DNA of 9,233 nt from JABLTI01 sp030629105 (GTDB lineage: Archaea; Asgardarchaeota; Heimdallarchaeia; JABLTI01): the NCBI GenBank assembly GCA_030629105.1, contig DAOVPS010000133.1, forward strand, positions 1 to 9,233, given 5' to 3'. Every line of letters begins with the position of its first letter. The stretch's first letter is position 1. Below, one piece after another: positions 5,663-9,233 of the stretch. Made by a program: the position numbers and the translations under genes. The notes beneath the pieces were generated by a model, which was given only the letters and a program-made list of their open reading frames with translations, made no database searches and was not told where the DNA came from.

Positions 5663-6967
5663 ATGAGTGAAAAAACATCAGATGTAAAGGAGCCTTTAGC
5701 GACTTTTAAGCAAAGAGCTTTGGCGGGATTAGTTCCTGATTTTCTAGTTCCTTTTCTTTTAATGGTATGTGGTGGCATTCTTTTTGGGTTTGCTTCAGAT
5801 GCCTTTATGATTATAGCTGGAGTTGTTTGTCAACTATGTGCCATTTTAACCTTTATTGCCAATTTCATTTTCCTCCCATACAAGAGAAGAGGTCAAACAA
5901 ATGGTAAAACTAGACAGCACATAACCACAAAGAAAATCGTAAACAAAGAAACTTGGGAATTACGAGAACTGGCAGAAGGAGATATTGGATTAATCATTGG
6001 AAGAGCAATAGTAAATTGGATTGAAGTTTTCTTCATTATCCCAGTATTAATTCCATTTCTAATGATTAGTAGTAGTAATAATAATCAAACACTAACAGAT
6101 CGATTATTTGGAACTGTCGTTGTGCAGGTAGATCCAGAAGAATTTTCCGGAAAGAAGGATGAAAAAACTACAAAGCCTATAAAGACAGAAAAGACAGCAA
6201 GTGACAAAACGGCAAAAACAAAGACAACAGCAAGAACTGAAGGTCTCGCAAAAAATAATCTGGCGATGATCAGTAAGATTGTCTTTATTGGCGGATCAGT
6301 TATACCAATCTTCTATTTCTTTTTGATGTTCCTTCGTAGTTTGCTTGTGACAATAAGCTTTAGTATAAATGTCTGGGGTGGATTCTCGCCATTTACAGGA
6401 GCCTTAATTGGACAAGCAACGAGAGGATTCGCAATTGTAAGTTATCTTTGCTTCTTCCTAATTGCTGCAGCATTATTTTTACTGGCACTGCAATATTCTG
6501 ATAAATTAAGAATAAATCTCTTTATTGCTGGTGGATTATTTGTTGCATTCATAGTTTTCTGGATAATAACTTATCATACAAGCTGGAATTATGTACCATT
6601 TACCTACGTTAATGGCAATCTAGTACAAATTCAAGTTGGTCATATTGTTGTCTGGTTACTGGCAATGATAGCCTTGATTACTTCCTTATTCTTTGTCAAC
6701 AAGTCCATCAAACAAGTAAACGAAGAACACAGACAAGAAATACCAACCTATAAGGGACACATCGCTTTGATTATCTTTGCTTCCCTTAGATTCATCAATT
6801 TCATAATTGGCGTTGCTGCTGTTCCTCAATTCGCATTTGGTGCGGTAATTTACTACCTTGGTAAACTAATTGTCTGGTGCTTTGTTTTTACAATGATAGC
6901 AATTACAGTAGGAACGATCTTCAAAGCAATCAAACTTGATACTTCAAAAATACCAATTAATGAATAG
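5663..6967 (+). CDS. RDD-family membrane protein with extra C-terminal membrane domain
   Basis: A 434-residue integral membrane protein. The first 155 residues fit the RDD domain: Arg18...Asp26 in RALAGLVPDF, membrane segments at about 24-44 and 47-71, the GQTNGK loop at 77-82, a third segment at about 115-137, then DRLFGTVVV at 146-153. A hydrophilic Lys/Thr-rich linker spans 158-199. About six more hydrophobic segments follow at roughly 203-233, 252-276, 282-304, 325-346, 365-388 and 390-418, a region I do not recognise. RDD proteins are mostly uncharacterised; some are implicated in ion or solute transport, so function is not assigned. Many RDD proteins contain only the three-segment part, so the second half is unusual. 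A hairpin plus T-tract terminator follows the stop. Confidence 0.8.
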   Translation: MSEKTSDVKEPLATFKQRALAGLVPDFLVPFLLMVCGGILFGFASDAFMIIAGVVCQLCAILTFIANFIFLPYKRRGQTNGKTRQHITTKKIVNKETWELRELAEGDIGLIIGRAIVNWIEVFFIIPVLIPFLMISSSNNNQTLTDRLFGTVVVQVDPEEFSGKKDEKTTKPIKTEKTASDKTAKTKTTARTEGLAKNNLAMISKIVFIGGSVIPIFYFFLMFLRSLLVTISFSINVWGGFSPFTGALIGQATRGFAIVSYLCFFLIAAALFLLALQYSDKLRINLFIAGGLFVAFIVFWIITYHTSWNYVPFTYVNGNLVQIQVGHIVVWLLAMIALITSLFFVNKSIKQVNEEHRQEIPTYKGHIALIIFASLRFINFIIGVAAVPQFAFGAVIYYLGKLIVWCFVFTMIAITVGTIFKAIKLDTSKIPINE

Positions 6968-6975
6968 GAAAATGT

Positions 6976-7004
6976 AGAAGGAAGATAATCCTTCTTTCTT
7001 TTTT
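6976..7004 (+). terminator. Hairpin and T-tract terminator after the RDD gene
   Basis: AGAAGGA at 6976-6982 pairs perfectly with TCCTTCT at 6989-6995 around the loop AGATAA. It is followed by a T-rich tract to 7004 (TTCTTTTTT). It begins nine bases past the TAG at 6965-6967 and lies in the convergent gap before the phosphatase gene. Confidence 0.65.
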
Positions 7005-7019
7005 CTTATTATTTCGAAG

Positions 7020-7634
7020 TTAGATATCTGTCTGATATTTATTATCAAATCTGATCAATTGCCATTTACCAGTGGATTTATCGCGTAGCAACTCATTGAT
7101 AGAACAATTCTTGAACCATTCATCAGTAACAATAGGTACTTTACCAAGAATTTGCTTGAGCAAACAAAAAAGTGTTCTTCTATGACTCACAACTAATATA
7201 GTGGAATTTTCTGTATTGGAATGAGTTATCTCTGTAAAGATTTCTTTAACACGAGTAGATAATTCTTCAACAGTTTCTCCACCAGGATAACGTTTTGTGG
7301 TATTCTCCCAACAAGAACTGAGAATAGCTTTCTCCTCATCAGTTAATCCCAAAGATTTCCTGCCTTGAAAGGAACCAAAATTAAGTTCACTTAATTTCTC
7401 AGAAAAGGTTATTTCTGTAATATTAAAATAGGAAGCTATTATTTCTGCTGTTTTTGCAGCTCGTTGTAAATTAGAAGAATAGATTCTATCAAAAGAATAT
7501 ATTTCTTTCAGTTCCTTTCCTGCTTTATGTGCTTGTTCCTCACCTTTCTTACTAAGGGGATAATCCTTTTGTCCTTGTATCACTTGTGCAATATTTCCTT
7601 CGCTTTGCCCATGTCGAATTAGTACCACTTTCAT
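7020..7634 (-). CDS. Histidine phosphatase family protein (phosphoglycerate-mutase-like)
   Basis: A 204-residue cytoplasmic enzyme of the histidine phosphatase superfamily, branch 1. Catalytic residues are all visible: RHG with Arg7 and the phospho-accepting His8 (LIRHGQSEGN), Arg58 in SSNLQRAAKTA, the acid Glu83 in LSELNFG, and His151 in VVSHRRT. PGGET at 117-121 is the usual loop. The length matches the family. Members act as phosphoglycerate mutases, or as phosphatases on sugar phosphates, the cobalamin precursor alpha-ribazole phosphate or other small molecules; the sequence does not decide which. The usual small residue after the second His is Arg here (SHRRT). A GGGGT six bases before the ATG at 7634 may act as a ribosome site. 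The gene is convergent with the RDD gene. Confidence 0.88.
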   Translation of the reverse strand: MKVVLIRHGQSEGNIAQVIQGQKDYPLSKKGEEQAHKAGKELKEIYSFDRIYSSNLQRAAKTAEIIASYFNITEITFSEKLSELNFGSFQGRKSLGLTDEEKAILSSCWENTTKRYPGGETVEELSTRVKEIFTEITHSNTENSTILVVSHRRTLFCLLKQILGKVPIVTDEWFKNCSINELLRDKSTGKWQLIRFDNKYQTDI

Positions 7635-7719
7635 TTTATTACCCCATGTAGATTAAGAACCATTAGTATCATTGTTAGACTATGGTGTGTATATCAGTAG
7701 TTCAGTTTCTTCTCATTAC

Positions 7720-7737
7720 TATGTAAAATTTTACATA
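7720..7737. promoter_or_regulatory. Perfect 18-base palindrome, possible operator
   Basis: TATGTAAAATTTTACATA reads identically on both strands. It lies about 86 bases upstream of the phosphatase start and about 40 bases before repeat copy E. Its length and symmetry suit a homodimeric helix-turn-helix regulator, but no regulator gene is adjacent and the sequence is AT-rich, so chance is not excluded. Confidence 0.4.
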
Positions 7738-7779
7738 ATTCTATTATCCAATTATTGCTACAGTAATGTTATCAACATC

Positions 7780-7826
7780 CACTTCTTCTTGCAGGGCAAG
7801 CAGGCCGTTTCGGGAAGGACACGCTA
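7780..7826 (+). repeat. Dispersed intergenic repeat, copy E
   Basis: CACTTCTTCTTGCAGGGCAA, then GCAGG, then a stretch from 7805 to 7825 (CCGTTTCGGGAAGGACACGC plus T) that is identical over 21 bases to 9210-9230. CTTGC at 7788-7792 can pair with GCAAG at 7796-7800 around AGG. It lies between two minus-strand genes, in plus orientation. A T8 run on the same strand at 7884-7891 would suit the end of a short transcript, but no clear promoter precedes it. Confidence 0.8.
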
Positions 7827-7892
7827 AGGAGTACGTAACTAGAAAAAAGCAAGAGGGGAACAGTTTGAATCTCTTCCCATGCATTTTTTTTA

Positions 7893-9071
7893 TCATAAAA
7901 GGCCTTTAATTATTACTAAAGGTGTGCCAGCATCAGCGGAACCACTCAAAAGATCTGCTAAACTGCCTGCAATATCTTCAAGTTTTCTAGGTGTGGTGCC
8001 CTCCATAGAAATATCATCTATCTCATATGTTTTCTGTTTTTGTTCATCAATAATTTCTTCTATCTCCCCCCTCTTTTTTCCTTGAGAATGTAGAGTACCA
8101 ACAAAAAATTTGTATTTTATCCCTACTCGTTTTCTATTCATCCCATCACTGTGACCGAAGGAAACAACCGGATCAGCAAGCTCATATATCCCAGTTGAAG
8201 GATCCATGTATGCTCCATCACCGTAAATCGTTACCTCAACTTTTTTTCCAGTAGTATCTTTTATTGCTTTCTGGATAGCCTTAGAAACATTAAAAGACTC
8301 TCTAGGAGGCAGCTTTATTTTGTCATCAGAATACATGTTTGTACCAAGAAGTCCCCACTCCGACCAAGCATTTTTACTACTGTCGTTAAATAAGTCCTGC
8401 ATTGTGATTGTATTTTCAAAAAACTTCTTAATTTTTTCAGTCAGTGAATCCCTTTCATGGATGCAAGAAACAATAATACCCTTTGGTTTATGGTCAAGTA
8501 TTTTGAATTTGTTATTGGATAAGAAAATCTCTGCTTCAACATTAGCTTTTTTAATAATCTCTTCATATGCTGCTAAATAATTCACACCAGTAGCTGGATG
8601 ACGGAAATCATATTTTTGTAATTGATCTGCAAGCAGCTCTTCTTTACTCAGATTTATGCCTAGCTCCTCTTCTAATTCCTCGGGGGCAATTTGATTTCCT
8701 ACACAATCTCGAGGATAGGAAAATTGGATGACTATCTTGCCTTTAGGAACAGCAGTCACAAATCCCTCTAAGAGAGGGATAAATCGATTTCGGCTTGCTA
8801 TTGGAAAAAGTATACCAAGTGTATCCGATTCGTTGAGGTTTAATTTTTCTCTAACTTCTATACCAATGTCTTCCTTTAAGATAAAGTTATCCTGTGCTCT
8901 CGCAACGATAGATTCCTTGACACAGATGATATCCCCATCATCGATCAAATAATCTTCATGACATTTTTTAACGGCCTTACTAACCTCCTCTACGATATTA
9001 TCTCCTGGGAGGATAGCACCAATTTTGACACCAAAAGCTTTAACACCAAGATATGATGGAAATTTTTTCAT
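7893..9071 (-). CDS. CofE-like coenzyme F420-0:L-glutamate ligase domain protein
   Basis: A 392-residue protein whose ends match the F420 ligase (CofE) family. YLIDDGDIICVKESIVARAQ at 41-60 is the typical first domain strand-helix. GDGAYMDPSTGIYELADPVVSFGHSDG at 284-310 and EDIAGSLADLLSGSADAGTPLVIIKG at 365-390 resemble the conserved C-terminal ligase segments. CofE adds glutamate to F420-0 with GTP and a divalent metal. Archaeal CofE is about 250 residues, whereas this protein has about 140 extra, mainly around 115-260. I recall such long relatives also in genomes where F420 use is uncertain, so glutamate or another acid may be joined to a different substrate. No other F420 genes are in the window. 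The ATG at 9071 is preceded in frame by TGA seven codons upstream, so no longer ATG start exists. It has its own promoter (TATA at 9104-9111). Confidence 0.8.
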   Translation of the reverse strand: MKKFPSYLGVKAFGVKIGAILPGDNIVEEVSKAVKKCHEDYLIDDGDIICVKESIVARAQDNFILKEDIGIEVREKLNLNESDTLGILFPIASRNRFIPLLEGFVTAVPKGKIVIQFSYPRDCVGNQIAPEELEEELGINLSKEELLADQLQKYDFRHPATGVNYLAAYEEIIKKANVEAEIFLSNNKFKILDHKPKGIIVSCIHERDSLTEKIKKFFENTITMQDLFNDSSKNAWSEWGLLGTNMYSDDKIKLPPRESFNVSKAIQKAIKDTTGKKVEVTIYGDGAYMDPSTGIYELADPVVSFGHSDGMNRKRVGIKYKFFVGTLHSQGKKRGEIEEIIDEQKQKTYEIDDISMEGTTPRKLEDIAGSLADLLSGSADAGTPLVIIKGLL

Positions 9072-9103
9072 AGTACAACATCCAATAAATCATTTCCCTC
9101 CTT

Positions 9104-9111
9104 CTTTATAA
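9104..9111 (-). promoter_or_regulatory. Likely TATA box of the CofE-like gene
   Basis: On the minus strand TTATAAAG lies 33-40 bases before the ATG at 9071, which predicts a transcript start about ten bases before the ATG. A GGAGGG at 9096-9101 lies between box and start, but would then fall before the transcript and is too far from the ATG to serve as its ribosome site. Confidence 0.45.
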
Positions 9112-9184
9112 GAAATTCTGTTTAAAGTAAAATGATTTTCTCACTGAAATTATCTTGGTTGAGTATCCTAATTTGTAATAGGAC

Positions 9185-9233
9185 ATACTCTTCTTTCCGA
9201 GCTAGCAGTCCGTTTCGGGAAGGACACGCTTAA
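9185..9233 (+). repeat. Dispersed intergenic repeat, copy F (cut by window end)
   Basis: TACTCTTCTTTCCGAGCTAG, then CAGTCCGTTTCGGGAAGGAC and ACGCTTAA. Bases 9210-9230 equal 7805-7825. GTCC at 9208-9211 can pair with GGAC at 9222-9225, and the 3' end is shared with copy E, while copies A and D stop at TTTC. It lies upstream of the minus-strand CofE-like gene and reaches the window's last base. Confidence 0.75.

Noticed and set aside
7780..7826. tRNA or tRNA-like T-arm in GTCCGTTTCGGGAAGGAC
   Set aside because: There is no acceptor stem, D-arm or anticodon arm around it, and the T-loop consensus TTCGANTC is not matched.
7780..7826. Archaeal C/D-box guide RNA
   Set aside because: No box C (RTGATGA) and box D (CTGA) pair is found at proper spacing in the copies.
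1..9233. CRISPR array reading of the repeats
   Set aside because: Copies are hundreds to thousands of bases apart with genes between them, differ from each other, and no cas genes are seen.
1792..9233. Integron attC sites, given the one-gene-per-repeat layout and fixed orientation
   Set aside because: The core sites GTTRRRY and RYYYAAC are not found at the expected ends of any copy, the copies lack the imperfect inverted fold of attC, and no integrase is present. The layout alone is not enough.

Overview
The window is AT-rich DNA that is most likely from an archaeon, and an Asgard-type lineage would fit; this is an inference and no rRNA marker is present. The evidence is a CofE-like F420-0:glutamate ligase domain protein, TATA-like boxes placed about 20-40 bases before several starts with few good Shine-Dalgarno sites, oligo-T stretches after genes, and a mix of archaeal and bacterial-type accessory proteins (bactofilin-like beta-helix protein, M23 peptidase fold, RDD membrane protein, HEAT repeats with a lysine-rich tail).

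Layout from left to right: a small winged-helix protein resembling the 'AAA-associated' C-terminal domain (minus); a short acidic disordered protein and a bactofilin-like polymer-forming protein (plus); then, on the minus strand, a metallo-beta-lactamase-fold hydrolase, a membrane-anchored M23-like protein and a short-chain dehydrogenase. Next come, on the plus strand, a HEAT-repeat protein with a very basic tail and an RDD protein with about nine membrane segments. Last, on the minus strand, are a histidine phosphatase and the CofE-like ligase. Most genes have their own promoter-like sequence and are separated by 70-280 bases, so this looks like a set of single-gene units rather than one operon. 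No shared pathway is evident. Bactofilin, M23, RDD and HEAT proteins point to cell-envelope or cell-structure functions; the MBL, SDR, phosphatase and ligase are metabolic.

The most striking feature lies between the genes. A dispersed element of about 45-60 bases recurs in many intergenic gaps, always on the plus strand whatever the direction of the flanking genes. It consists of a GACTCACACTTCTTCTTG part, an AAGGGCAAGAAG part, then GTCCGTTTCGGGAAGGACACGC. Clear copies or half-copies lie at 1-45, 1792-1815, 2751-2790, 4470-4520, 7780-7826 and 9185-9233, with weaker ones near 679-719 and 3489-3502. The window begins and ends inside copies, which suggests that a contig broke at this repeat family. 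I do not recognise it as a CRISPR, integron attC, tRNA or known transposon end. An 18-base perfect palindrome at 7720-7737 is a second unexplained non-coding signal.
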